In this document: piece by piece, positions 7,506 through 16,112 of the stretch
Position numbering within the stretch: position 1 is the stretch's first letter
Layout: each line of letters starts with the position of its first letter
NCBI RefSeq assembly: GCF_030294945.1
Contig: NZ_AP018448.1
Coordinates: 5,548,001 to 5,612,000, forward strand
From: Streptomyces graminofaciens
GTDB taxonomy: Bacteria; Actinomycetota; Actinomycetes; Streptomycetales; Streptomycetaceae
Length of the DNA stretch: 64,000 nucleotides
Direction: 5' to 3'
The notes under the pieces: generated by a model
Seen by the model: the letters and a program-made list of their open reading frames with translations, nothing else
What the model was told of the DNA's origin: nothing
The model's database searches: none
Made by a program: the position numbers and the translations under genes

Positions 7506-7547
7506 CCTGCAAAGCGAGGCACGTGGGTTCAATTCCCGCCACGGCCT
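7506..7547 (+). other. attR of the AICE: duplicated 3' end of a tRNA-Cys gene
   Basis: This 42-base stretch has the shape of the 3' part of a tRNA. It shows the anticodon loop CTGCAAA (GCA, Cys), stem remnant GCGAG, variable loop GCAC, T-arm GTGGG-TTCAATT-CCCGC, acceptor strand CACGGCC and discriminator T. U73 is typical of tRNA-Cys. The 5' side of the anticodon stem does not pair, so this is not a functional gene but the core repeat left at the distal end of an element inserted in a tRNA 3' end. The intact tRNA should be left of the window. No CCA is encoded. Confidence 0.75.
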
Positions 7548-7606
7548 CTGATCCGGTTGATGGCCGGCCACTGTTCCCAGTGGCCGGCCATCGCCGCGTT
7601 CCGGGG

Positions 7607-8179
7607 TCAGGAAGCCGTGTCGCAGGGCTCCGTGCGGAGGAGGTCCAGCCAGTTCGCCTTCTCGCTCTTCTCGCGGTGCAGGAGCCAGAGGGAGAAGGCC
7701 AGGGTGGAGACGTCGGCGTTCAGGGGGCAGAGCGTGGCCTCGGGCTCGCTCCAGTTGAGGATCGCGCCCGTCGTGCCGTCGACCACCAGGCTGTCGCCCT
7801 CGACGAAGTGACCCAGGCGTATCAGGTGGGCGGCCCTCGCGGGGAGTTGGTCGCCGGTGAAGCGGCCCGCGCGCTCGTGCGCGTAGTGCTCGGCGAGGGT
7901 CGGCAGCGGGATGTCCGTGTCGAGCTCGAACAGGGCGTGGTCCTCGGGCAGGCCCATGTCCCGCAGGAAGCGGCGGGTCGGCTCGTGCGTGAGCGTCACC
8001 GGGAAGTCGAAGTCCTCGAAGCGCCACACCTTGCTCTGGCCGAACTCCTCGTCCAGCAGCCGGGCGGGCAGGTCCAGCGCCAGCCCCGACAGGGTGACCG
8101 GCCCCCCGGTCAGCGCCGTCAGGTCGTTCAGGTCGTTCAGGTCCGTCAGGCCCATTGGTCCCATCGTCATCGTGCTCAT
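7607..8179 (-). CDS. SUKH-type (SUKH-4-like) immunity protein
   Basis: A 190-residue protein from ATG 8179 (MSTMTMGPMGL), preceded by GGGGGAG. The N-terminus has a short repeated stretch, LTDLNDLNDLTALT. The body has SUKH-like features: LPARLLDEEFGQSKVWRFED near the start, a central FLRDMGLPEDHALFELDT segment, then LIRLGHFVEGDSLVVDGTTG and NWSEPEATLCPLNADVSTLA. SUKH proteins neutralise contact-dependent or secreted toxins. No toxin gene is visible beside it. It lies immediately outside the AICE attR, so it may be chromosomal or a remnant of an older insertion. Family assignment is from pattern recognition. Confidence 0.65.
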   Translation of the reverse strand: MSTMTMGPMGLTDLNDLNDLTALTGGPVTLSGLALDLPARLLDEEFGQSKVWRFEDFDFPVTLTHEPTRRFLRDMGLPEDHALFELDTDIPLPTLAEHYAHERAGRFTGDQLPARAAHLIRLGHFVEGDSLVVDGTTGAILNWSEPEATLCPLNADVSTLAFSLWLLHREKSEKANWLDLLRTEPCDTAS

Positions 8180-8334
8180 GGCTCCCCCCGGCTCCCCCGG
8201 CACTTGGTGCGCAACGTGCTTCCCCCGAGCGGGGAACACCTCACCGCTCAGCGGTCGTCCCCACTGCCAAGAACCATACGCCGCCCCACTGACAACGCCC
8301 CGGAATTACCCACGAACACGCACCTCAGGGCTGC

Positions 8335-10650
8335 CTACGCCCCCGTCACCACTGCCGCCTGCGGGCGGATCGGCAGGCGGTTCACGGGGCGGCCCGTCGC
8401 CGCCCGTACCGCCGACGCGATGGCCGCCGGGGAGGTGACCACCGGCACCGCGCTGGCCGCCTTCGCGCCGAAGGGGGCCACGACGTCCCGCTCCTCCACC
8501 AGCTTGACGATCCGGATGTCCGGGGCGTCGAGGGCGGTGGGCAGGGAGTAGCCGGTCAGGTCGGGGTGGCGGATCAGGCCGCGCGGGGTGCGGAGGTTCT
8601 CCGTGAGGGCCACGCCCACGCCCTGGGTGACGCCCGCCTCGATGCGGGCGGTGAGCTGGGCGGGGTTCAGGATCCGGCCCACGTCCTGGGCGACCGCCAG
8701 TTCCACGACCCGTACCGAGCCCAGTTCGATGTCGACGTCCACCACGGCCCGGATCGCGCAGAAGGCCATGCCCACGAACGCGTCGCCCTGGCCGGCGTCG
8801 TCCAGCGGCTCGGTCGGGTGCGGGCGGCACTGGGCCGTCGCCCACAGTTCCTTGCCGTCCAGCGCCTCCGCGACCGTGGTCGACAGGACACCGTCGTACG
8901 ACGTGATCTTGCCGTCGGTGATCTGCAACAGCTCGGTGGACATGCCGAACTTGTGGGCCAGCGGCTGGAGGAGCTGCGTGCGGACCATTTTCGCCGCGCG
9001 CTCCACCGCGCCGCCCGAGACCCATGTGTGGCGGCCTCGGCAGCCGGGGCCCGCGGGGGGCTGGTCGGTGTCGACCTGGGCGATGTGGACCTCGTCGATA
9101 CCGAGGGTCTCCTGGACGATCTGCCGGGCGAGCGTGGAGAAGCCCTGCCCGGTGTCGACGGCGGCGCACAGGACCGTGGCGATGCCGTCGTGGACCTTCA
9201 CGGTGGCCGTCGAGACCTCGTCCGCGCCCTCGGCGCCGAGCATGTGCACCATGCCGAGGCCGTAGCCGACGCCGCGGCGGACCGCGCCCGGTTCGCCCGC
9301 GCCCTCGGGGCCGCCGGGGAGCAGCCACTCCTCCTCGGGGGCGTCCTTGGGGAGCGCCGGGAGCGGGAACTCCTGGACCGCCTGCAGCAGTTCGGCGACC
9401 GGGGCCGGGCAGGTCACCGTCTGGCCCGTCGGCAGCACGTCACCGGTGGCCAGCACATTGCGCATACGCAGGTCCGCCGGGTCGACGCCCAGTTTCTTCG
9501 CCAGCTTGTCCATCTGCGCCTCGTAGGCGGCGCACACCTGCATGGCGCCCTCGCCGCGCACATGGCCGGAGGGCGGGTTGTTGGTGCGTACGGCCCAGCC
9601 CTCGATGAAGGCGTTCGGAACCACGTACGGGCCGCAGGCGAACGACACCGCCGCCGCCAGCGCCTCCGAGGACGTGTCCGCGTACGCGCCCGCGTCGAGC
9701 AGGATCTGTGCCTCGACCTTGACCAGCCTGCCCTCGGCGTCCGCGTGGTGGCGGTAGCGCAGCAGGGTCGGGTGGCGGTGCGCGTGGCCCAGGAAGGATT
9801 CCTCGCGGGTCGCCGTCAGCTTCACCGGGCAGCCGGTCTTCAGCGCGAGCAGGCCGAGCGGGAGCTGGAAGCCCTGGTCCTCGCGGTCGGCTGTGGCGCC
9901 GGGTACACCGGTGACGACGATCTTGACGCGGTCGGGCACCAGGCCGTAGCAGGCGGCGGCCGCGTCGCGGTCGGTGTGCGGGTCGGTGGAGGCCACATAC
10001 AGCTCGACACCGCCGTCGGGGCGGGGCACGGCGAGACCGGCCTCGGCGCCGATGGGGGCGGGGTCCTGGCGGCCGATGCGGTACAGGCCCTCGACCACGA
10101 TCTCGCCGACCGCGTCGGGGTCGCCGTGGCGCAGCGGGATGTGCCGGATCAGGTTGCCGTCGGGGTGCAGGTGGTCGGCCTCGAAGGCCTGCTCGGGGTC
10201 GGTCACCGGGTCGAGTACCTCGTACTCGACGATGACGGCGGCGGCGGCCATCCGCGCGGTGTCCGGGTGGTCGGCGGCGACGGCCGCGATGGGCTCGCCG
10301 TGGTGGCGTACGACCTCGGAGGCGAACACGGGGCGGTCGGCCTTGCCGCGGCCGTGCAGGGACACGCCCGGGACGTCCTCGTGGGTGACGACCGCCCGTA
10401 CGCCGGGCATCTCACGCGCGTGGGACGTGTCGATGGACACGATGCGCGCGTGGGGGTGCGGTGAGCGCAGCACGGCGGCCCACAGCAGGCCCTCGGCCCA
10501 CAGGTCGGCCGCGTACGGGAAGGTGCCCTCCGCCTTGGCGCGGGCGTCCGCGGACGGCAGCGACACGCCGAGGCCGTGCGGCAGCTGCTCCGGGGCGGGC
10601 GCGGTCTCCCCGGTGCCAACCGGGGTCGCGGTGGCGGCTTCGTTGCTCAC
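8335..10650 (-). CDS. Molybdenum hydroxylase, molybdopterin-binding large subunit (xanthine dehydrogenase family)
   Basis: A 771-residue protein starting at GTG 10650, which overlaps the stop of the 2Fe-2S subunit gene. The N-terminal aldehyde oxidase/xanthine dehydrogenase a/b hammerhead region (AKAEGTFPYAADLWAEGLLW, HPHARIVSIDTSHAREMPGV) is followed by the molybdopterin-binding part with GHVRGEGAMQVCAAYEAQMD and GQGFSTLARQIVQETLGIDE. Near the end is PTALDAPDIRIVKLVE. The enzyme would hydroxylate a purine or N-heterocycle using a Mo-pterin centre and pass electrons to the 2Fe-2S and FAD subunits encoded just upstream. The exact substrate cannot be told from sequence alone. Confidence 0.9.
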   Translation of the reverse strand: MSNEAATATPVGTGETAPAPEQLPHGLGVSLPSADARAKAEGTFPYAADLWAEGLLWAAVLRSPHPHARIVSIDTSHAREMPGVRAVVTHEDVPGVSLHGRGKADRPVFASEVVRHHGEPIAAVAADHPDTARMAAAAVIVEYEVLDPVTDPEQAFEADHLHPDGNLIRHIPLRHGDPDAVGEIVVEGLYRIGRQDPAPIGAEAGLAVPRPDGGVELYVASTDPHTDRDAAAACYGLVPDRVKIVVTGVPGATADREDQGFQLPLGLLALKTGCPVKLTATREESFLGHAHRHPTLLRYRHHADAEGRLVKVEAQILLDAGAYADTSSEALAAAVSFACGPYVVPNAFIEGWAVRTNNPPSGHVRGEGAMQVCAAYEAQMDKLAKKLGVDPADLRMRNVLATGDVLPTGQTVTCPAPVAELLQAVQEFPLPALPKDAPEEEWLLPGGPEGAGEPGAVRRGVGYGLGMVHMLGAEGADEVSTATVKVHDGIATVLCAAVDTGQGFSTLARQIVQETLGIDEVHIAQVDTDQPPAGPGCRGRHTWVSGGAVERAAKMVRTQLLQPLAHKFGMSTELLQITDGKITSYDGVLSTTVAEALDGKELWATAQCRPHPTEPLDDAGQGDAFVGMAFCAIRAVVDVDIELGSVRVVELAVAQDVGRILNPAQLTARIEAGVTQGVGVALTENLRTPRGLIRHPDLTGYSLPTALDAPDIRIVKLVEERDVVAPFGAKAASAVPVVTSPAAIASAVRAATGRPVNRLPIRPQAAVVTGA

Positions 10651-12371
10651 GCCTGGCCTCCGTCCTGGCCGAACGACAGATCCTGACCGCCGAAGGACTG
10701 ACCCTGACCGCCATAGGTGTCGCCTTGACCGCCGTACGTGTCTCCCTGACCGCCGAAGGACTGTCCTTGACCGCCGTAGGTGTCACCCTGACCGGCGCCG
10801 TAGGCGTCGTCCCCGCCGGCGAAGTTCTGCCCCTGGCCGCCGTACGAATCGTCCTGGCCCGGGAACGACAGGCCCTGGCCGCCGTACGACTGGTCGGGGC
10901 CGTACGCCGACGGATCGTGCGCCCCTGGTGGCGTCCCCGGGGAGTTCTGCTGTTCGTACGCCGCCGGGTTGACGCCGCCCGCGCCGGGCCCCGCCTGGTG
11001 CGGGATGCGGGCCTCGTCGGGTTCGGTCGCGGCGGCCTGGGTCTCGGCGGCCGCGTGCGCCTCGCGTTCGGCGACGACCTCGCGCACGGCGTCCAGGACG
11101 CCCCGGTAGCCCGAGCAGCGGCACAGGTTGCCGCACAGGGCCTGGCGGGTCTCCAGTTCGGTGGGGGCGGGGTTGCCCTCCAGCAGGTCGTGCACGGTCA
11201 TCGCCATGCCGGGCACGCAGAAACCGCACTGCACGGCGCCGCACTTGGCGAGGGCTCGCTGTACGTCCGAGGGCTGCCCGTCGGCGGCGAGGCCCTCGAC
11301 GGTGCGCACCTCGCTGCCGGCGGCGGTGACGGCGGGCGACAGGCAGGAGGCCACGAGACGGCCGTCGACCTGCACGTTGCACGCGCCGCACTCGCCCTGC
11401 GAGCAGCCGTCCTTGGCGCCCGCGAGACCGAGCCGCTCGCGCAGCACGTAGAGCAGCGACTCGCCGATCCAGGCGTCGGTGACGGGCCGGTCGGTGCCGT
11501 TGACGCGCAGGACGTACGAGGCGAGGGGGTGGTCGTCGTGCGGCGGCGGGGCGGGCTCCTCGGCCGGAGCGGCGTCCGTGTCGGGCCCGGCCTCGGCGGC
11601 CTCATCCGGCTCGGCGGGCTCGCCTGCCGTCCCCGTGGCCTCCTCAGCGGCCCCAGGGGCCTCTGTGGCGGCCTCGGGGGCCGGGTCGGTGAAGGTGTCG
11701 CCGGAAGCGTCCGAGGGCTCCTCAGAGGAGTCCGCAGCCGTTTCGGCGGCGCGCTCCTCGGGCGGGGGCGGCGGCGCGGTCCACGCCGTGCCGATCGCCG
11801 TCTCCGCCACCCTCTCCGGCGCGGTCGGCGGCTCCGTCGCCCAGGGCGCGGAGGCGCCGCCGGGGAGCGTGGCGGGCGGGGTGCCGCCCCACTGCTCGAC
11901 CAGCGCCGACGTGCTGAACTCACCGGACTCGTCCGGAAGATCGCCGCCGGCGACCGGAATCGACCACTCGCCGGTCACGTCATGACCGGGAGCGGCGGCA
12001 TCCGGGCCGGGCTCCTCGAAGGTCCACTGTCCGGTCGACCCCGGGTTGTACGTGAACCCGTGCTGGGTGGCGGGCTGCGGCTGCCCGGCGTTCGGGTCGT
12101 GCCACTGCGTGCCCTCGGCCGGCATGGCCCAGTTGCCCGTGCCGGACGGGTCGGTCCCGGCGCCGGGGGCGGCCGTTATGGGCGGCGGCACATAGCCGTG
12201 CCCGGGTGCGGCGAGGGGGCTGTCGGCGGACGCCAGAAGCGCGTCGATGCCCCCTTCGGGGAGCTGTACGAAGGTGGTGGCGCCGTCGTCGTAGTCACCC
12301 TGGGGCAGCCGTTCCCAACCGCCCTGGCCGCCCTGGTGCGGGGTGCCCTCTCCGTGCTGGTCGTCGGTCAC
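10647..12371 (-). CDS. 2Fe-2S subunit of the molybdenum hydroxylase with long disordered ends
   Basis: A 574-residue protein from GTG 12371 (overlapping the FAD gene stop). Typical 2Fe-2S subunits have about 160-200 residues. Here the ferredoxin fold lies at about residues 283-365 (CSQGECGAC, later SCLSPAV). The helical second cluster domain lies at about 370-440 (CGAVQCGFC and CGNLCRCSGYRG). All eight expected cysteines are present. About 280 residues of acidic Pro/Ala-rich sequence precede this, containing a repeated TGxW motif. A Gly/Gln repeat tail (GGQGQSFGGQGDTYGGQ type) follows. The enzyme core is secure; the added regions are unexplained. Confidence 0.9.
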   Translation of the reverse strand: MTDDQHGEGTPHQGGQGGWERLPQGDYDDGATTFVQLPEGGIDALLASADSPLAAPGHGYVPPPITAAPGAGTDPSGTGNWAMPAEGTQWHDPNAGQPQPATQHGFTYNPGSTGQWTFEEPGPDAAAPGHDVTGEWSIPVAGGDLPDESGEFSTSALVEQWGGTPPATLPGGASAPWATEPPTAPERVAETAIGTAWTAPPPPPEERAAETAADSSEEPSDASGDTFTDPAPEAATEAPGAAEEATGTAGEPAEPDEAAEAGPDTDAAPAEEPAPPPHDDHPLASYVLRVNGTDRPVTDAWIGESLLYVLRERLGLAGAKDGCSQGECGACNVQVDGRLVASCLSPAVTAAGSEVRTVEGLAADGQPSDVQRALAKCGAVQCGFCVPGMAMTVHDLLEGNPAPTELETRQALCGNLCRCSGYRGVLDAVREVVAEREAHAAAETQAAATEPDEARIPHQAGPGAGGVNPAAYEQQNSPGTPPGAHDPSAYGPDQSYGGQGLSFPGQDDSYGGQGQNFAGGDDAYGAGQGDTYGGQGQSFGGQGDTYGGQGDTYGGQGQSFGGQDLSFGQDGGQA

Positions 12372-13261
12372 GACAGTGCCCTCCCCAGTGCTCGTCGGGC
12401 CAGCGCGGCGACGGTGCGCCGCAGGTGCAGTACGGCGGGCGGAAGCGGTGGCGTGGTGCCGTCGACCTCGGGGGCCGGGTCGGGGATGCAGGCGGCGGCG
12501 ACGTACTCGCCGAAGGCCTGCAGGGCCTCGGGGACGAGCGTGCGCTCGCCGTCCCAGTCGATCAGTCCGCCGACCCACGCCTCGGCGTCCAGGGGCCTGA
12601 GCGGCATCGGCGCTATGGCTCCGACGGCGCACCGCACCCCGCGCCGGGCGGGGTCGAGGACGAGTGCCACGGAGGCGAGCGCGCGGCCCGGGCCGGTGCG
12701 TCCGGTGGCCTTCAGGAAGACCTGGGGGGCGTGCAGCAGGGGCACGCGCACGAAGCCGATGAGTTCGCCGGGGCGGAGCATCTCCATGCCGGCCAGCAGG
12801 TGGGAGACGGGGATCTCGCGGCGGGCCCCGCCCGTGCCCGCGATGATCAACGTCGCCTCCAGGGCGGCCAGCACGGGAAGCGCGTCTCCCGTGGGGGCGG
12901 CCGTCGCGATGTTGCCGCCCAGGGTGCCCGCGTTGCGGATCTGCGGGGGTCCGGCGGCGCGGGCGGCGGCGGCGAGCGCCGGGATGAGGGCCGCGAAGTC
13001 GGGGCGGCCCATGCGCGCGTGGGTGAGGCCGGCGCCGAGCAGCGCGTGCCCGTCCTGGTACTGCCAGCCGCGGATCTCGCTGATCTTGCCCAGGCCGACC
13101 AGCGCGGCGGGCCTGAGCTGCCCGGAGTTGACCGCGGCCATGAGGTCCGTGCCACCCGCCACCGGAACCGCCCAGGGCATGGCGGCGAGGGCCGCCACTG
13201 CCTCGTCGAGCGAGCCGGGCAGGGTCACGGCCTGCGCCGCCTGCGGTGCGTGCGTGGTCAA
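12368..13261 (-). CDS. FAD-binding subunit of the molybdenum hydroxylase
   Basis: A 297-residue protein if translation begins at TTG 13261 (LTTHAPQAAQAVTLPGSLDE), which follows a GGGAAGGGG stretch. An in-frame ATG at 13438 would add 59 residues that look non-coding. The FAD-binding motif VAGGTDLMAAVNSGQLRPAA and the second one, AGPPQIRNAGTLGGNIATAA, are clear and typical of CO dehydrogenase/xanthine dehydrogenase flavin subunits. It is the first gene of a three-gene operon: FAD, 2Fe-2S, molybdopterin. The two overlaps downstream imply stoichiometric translation of the complex. Confidence 0.88.
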   Translation of the reverse strand: MTTHAPQAAQAVTLPGSLDEAVAALAAMPWAVPVAGGTDLMAAVNSGQLRPAALVGLGKISEIRGWQYQDGHALLGAGLTHARMGRPDFAALIPALAAAARAAGPPQIRNAGTLGGNIATAAPTGDALPVLAALEATLIIAGTGGARREIPVSHLLAGMEMLRPGELIGFVRVPLLHAPQVFLKATGRTGPGRALASVALVLDPARRGVRCAVGAIAPMPLRPLDAEAWVGGLIDWDGERTLVPEALQAFGEYVAAACIPDPAPEVDGTTPPLPPAVLHLRRTVAALARRALGRALS

Positions 13262-13540
13262 ACCGGCTGCCCCTTCCCGCTGCCCCACCTGGTCCGCCTG
13301 TGCTGCCGTACGGTACGTGCTGACAGGGCGGACGTGGCAACTCTGGCACATTCTCGCGAGGCCCGAACGCGGGGGTCCGCCAGGAGGCATTCGCGACCCC
13401 ACCCCGAGGGTTGTCCGTTTTGGCGTGACATCACCCATGAGCGCGAATTGCTACTTATCAGGGGCACTTGTGCGTGTTGTTCCGCTGTCGCGGCGCGCTC
13501 GCGAGGCAGGCGCGGCGGAGCTCACGGGCCTGCCTCCGCC

Positions 13541-15193
13541 TCACACGTTCGGCGGCGCCCCCTCGATCGGGCGTCCGAGCACTCCGGGTCGCCGCTGCCA
13601 CGGACGCGGCCCCGTGGGCGGCCGATAAGCGACCCCCAGGGCGTCAAGTCGCCGGTGGTGCGAGGCCATCCGGCGCTCGAAGTCCGCGAAGTCCCGCTCG
13701 GCGGGGGCGGGCAGGGCGCTCCAGGCGACCTCGGCGAAGGCCGCGAGGCGCGGATACGCCTGGTAGTCCACGCGCGCGGGGTCCTCCATCGCCTCGGTCC
13801 ACACGTTGGCCTGCGCGCCCAGCACATGCCGGGCCTCCTCGGGCGTCAACTCCGGTGGAACCGGCTCGAAGCGGAAGACATCCTCAAGGGTGCGTACGTA
13901 GCCGATGGGCACCGGTTCGTCGGGGCCGTCGTGCTGACGGTGGTCCAGGTACACCTGCTGCTCGGGGCACATGACCACGTCGTGGCCCGCGCGGGCGGCG
14001 GTGACGCCGCCCGCGTAGCCCCGCCAGGACGAGACGGCGGCGCCCGGCGCGAGGCCGCCCTCCAGGATCTCGTCCCATCCGATCAGGCGACGCCCGCGCG
14101 ATGTCAGCCAGTTGTCGAAGTGCCGGACGAACCACGACTGCAGCCCGTCCTCGTCGGCGAGTCCCAGTTCCCGGATGCGCGCCTGCGCGGTGGGCGACTG
14201 TTTCCACTGGTCCTTGGCGCACTCGTCGCCGCCGATGTGCACGAACTCCGAGAACGGGCCCGCGTCCGCGGGGAAGAGGTCGAGGACTTCCTCGAACACC
14301 CCCTCGTAGAAGCGCAGGGTGTTGTCAGTGGGTGCGAGTACGTTTTTGGAGATGCCCCAGGTGTCCCAGACGGTGAGGGAGGTCGTGTCGATGACGTCGG
14401 TGTTGCCCAGTTCCGGATACGCGGCGATGGCGGCCTGGCTGTGTCCCGGGATGTCGATCTCGGGGACGACGGAGATATGCCGCTCGGCGGCGTACGCGAC
14501 GATCTCGCGGATGTCGTCGCGCGTGTAGTGGCCGCCGTGCGGCTTCTCCTCCCAGAGAGGGGAAGCGCGATGGCCGAATTTCGTACGGGCCCGCCAGGAG
14601 CCGACCTCGGTGAGTCGCGGGTGACGCTCGATCTCGACGCGCCAGCCCTGGTCGTCCGTCAAGTGGAAGTGGAAGACATTGAGTTTGTGTGCCGCCATCA
14701 GATCGAGGTGGCGCAGGATCTGGTCTTTGGGGAGGAAGTGACGGGCCACGTCGAGCATGAGGCCGCGCCAGCGGAAACGGGGAGAGTCCTGGATGTGGAT
14801 CTGCGGCAGCCGCCATTGCCGGCCGGGCAGCGGGGCTCGCCGGAATGCGTCCGGGCCGAGCAGTTGCCGTAGCGTCTGGGCACCCCAGAAGAGACCGGTG
14901 GGGCCGCCGCCGACGACGTGCACGCCCGACGGCGTGACCGCCAGGCGGTAGCCCTCCTCGCCGAGGTCCTTGGTGACCATCCGGTGGATGTACAGGCGGA
15001 TCACACCGTCGTCGTCGCCCTCCCCCGGCGGCAGCGGCAGCCCGGTCGCCGCGCCGAGCGTGGCGCGCAGCCACCGTTCCGTGCGCTCGGCGCCCTCGCC
15101 CACGGCCAGGCGGGTGTGGGGTCCGAGTTCGAGGTGGCGTCCGTAGCCGCGCGCGTATCGGGGTGCCGGAATCAGGTCCGTCGGATCGGCCAT
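13541..15193 (-). CDS. Beta-N-acetylhexosaminidase, GH20
   Basis: A 550-residue protein, MADPTDLIPAPRYARGYGRH, without a signal peptide. It has the GH20b N-terminal domain followed by the GH20 barrel: FRWRGLMLDVARHFLPKDQI, HFHLTDDQGWRVEIERHP, VVPEIDIPGHSQAAIAAYPE and the catalytic HIGGDEC motif near residue 322 (Asp-Glu pair). It would release GlcNAc from chito-oligosaccharides inside the cell. It is the last gene of a leftward operon behind two permeases and a lipoprotein, separated by one base from the permease gene, so the imported sugar is probably chitobiose or a related GlcNAc oligomer. Confidence 0.92.
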   Translation of the reverse strand: MADPTDLIPAPRYARGYGRHLELGPHTRLAVGEGAERTERWLRATLGAATGLPLPPGEGDDDGVIRLYIHRMVTKDLGEEGYRLAVTPSGVHVVGGGPTGLFWGAQTLRQLLGPDAFRRAPLPGRQWRLPQIHIQDSPRFRWRGLMLDVARHFLPKDQILRHLDLMAAHKLNVFHFHLTDDQGWRVEIERHPRLTEVGSWRARTKFGHRASPLWEEKPHGGHYTRDDIREIVAYAAERHISVVPEIDIPGHSQAAIAAYPELGNTDVIDTTSLTVWDTWGISKNVLAPTDNTLRFYEGVFEEVLDLFPADAGPFSEFVHIGGDECAKDQWKQSPTAQARIRELGLADEDGLQSWFVRHFDNWLTSRGRRLIGWDEILEGGLAPGAAVSSWRGYAGGVTAARAGHDVVMCPEQQVYLDHRQHDGPDEPVPIGYVRTLEDVFRFEPVPPELTPEEARHVLGAQANVWTEAMEDPARVDYQAYPRLAAFAEVAWSALPAPAERDFADFERRMASHHRRLDALGVAYRPPTGPRPWQRRPGVLGRPIEGAPPNV

Positions 15194-15194
15194 G

Positions 15195-16112
15195 TCAGTC
15201 CTTCACCGCTCCGCCCAGTCCGGAGACCAGCCGTCGCTGTACGAGTACGAAGAAGATCAGTACCGGAATCGTCATCACCGTGGACGCCGCCATCACCCCG
15301 CCCCAGTCCGGCTCCTCGGGCTTGTAGAAGACCAGCAGGGCCATCGGGAGGGTCGACTGGGAGGTGTCGCTGATGATGAACGACTTGGCGAACAGGAAGT
15401 CGTTCCAGGCCGAGATGAAGGAGAAGACGCTGGTGGCCACCAGGCCCGGGAGGACAAGGGGGAAAAGGATCTGCCAGAGGAATCGGGAGCGGCTCGCCCC
15501 GTCGAGGTACGCCGCCTCCTCCAGCGCCTCCGGAACGGCCTTCACAAAGCCCCTCAGCATCCAGATCGCGAAGGGCAGCGAGAAGGCGATGTGGGGCAGG
15601 ATCAGGGCGCCCAGGGTGTTGAGTTGGCCGAAGTCCCGCATGAGGAAGAACAGGGGGATGGTGAGGGCCTCCACGGGCACCATCTGAGCGACCAGGAACA
15701 TGATCAGCAGGGTGGTCCGGAAACGGAAGCGGAATCGTGTCACGGCCGTCGCCGCGAGAAACGCGATCAGCGCGGAGGCGATCACGACGGAGCCCGCGAC
15801 GACGAGGCTGTTGAGGAAGTAGCGGCCGAATTCCCGCTGTTCGAAGACGCGCCGGAAGGATTCCAGGGAAGGTGCCAGGGTCCACGGCCGGGGCTCGCCG
15901 GACTCGATCTCCCCGGCCGGTTTGAAGGCGCTCAGCACCATCCAGTAGAGGGGGAACGCGACGACGACGGCGATCAGCAGCGCCGACCCCTCGGCGGCCA
16001 CCCGCCATGGACGCCGTAGGAAGCCACGTACCGACCTACGTACGGATTCACGGACGGACCCACGTACGGACCCACGTACGGATTCACCTACAGAATCGCG
16101 CACGGAACTCAC
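15195..16112 (-). CDS. Carbohydrate ABC transporter permease (MalG-like)
   Basis: A 305-residue protein from GTG 16112, which overlaps the stop of the other permease (GTGA). Six transmembrane segments are visible, and the EAA loop reads PEALEEAAYLDGASRSRFLW. Ahead of the first helix is an odd cytoplasmic extension of repeated SVR units (ESVRGSVRGSVRESVRRSVR) encoded by a tandem DNA repeat. It pairs with the neighbouring permease to form the channel of a CUT1 sugar importer. No ATPase gene is in the operon, so a shared MsiK-type ATPase elsewhere is likely, as is usual in Streptomyces. Confidence 0.9.
   Translation of the reverse strand: MSSVRDSVGESVRGSVRGSVRESVRRSVRGFLRRPWRVAAEGSALLIAVVVAFPLYWMVLSAFKPAGEIESGEPRPWTLAPSLESFRRVFEQREFGRYFLNSLVVAGSVVIASALIAFLAATAVTRFRFRFRTTLLIMFLVAQMVPVEALTIPLFFLMRDFGQLNTLGALILPHIAFSLPFAIWMLRGFVKAVPEALEEAAYLDGASRSRFLWQILFPLVLPGLVATSVFSFISAWNDFLFAKSFIISDTSQSTLPMALLVFYKPEEPDWGGVMAASTVMTIPVLIFFVLVQRRLVSGLGGAVKD
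16028..16100 (-). repeat. Tandem repeat coding the SVR extension of the permease
   Basis: Units of 12-24 bases built on CGTACGGA.CCACGTACGGAC recur across 16028-16100 and encode SVR-x-SVR units at the permease N-terminus. The unit length is a multiple of three, so changes in copy number would keep the frame. Confidence 0.6.

Noticed and set aside
7506..7547. A functional tRNA gene
   Set aside because: The T-arm, variable loop and acceptor 3' strand are fine, but the D-arm, acceptor 5' strand and 5' anticodon stem are missing.
7466..8551. 361-codon plus-strand frame over attR and the SUKH gene
   Set aside because: It would read through the tRNA-derived att core and the antisense of the SUKH gene.
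8566..10464. 632-codon plus-strand frame opposite the molybdopterin subunit gene
   Set aside because: Shadow of a strongly supported enzyme gene; no ribosome site or recognisable motif.
12206..14872. 888-codon plus-strand frame spanning two genes and a gap
   Set aside because: It crosses the antisense of both the FAD-subunit and hexosaminidase genes, with Arg/Gly-rich junk composition.
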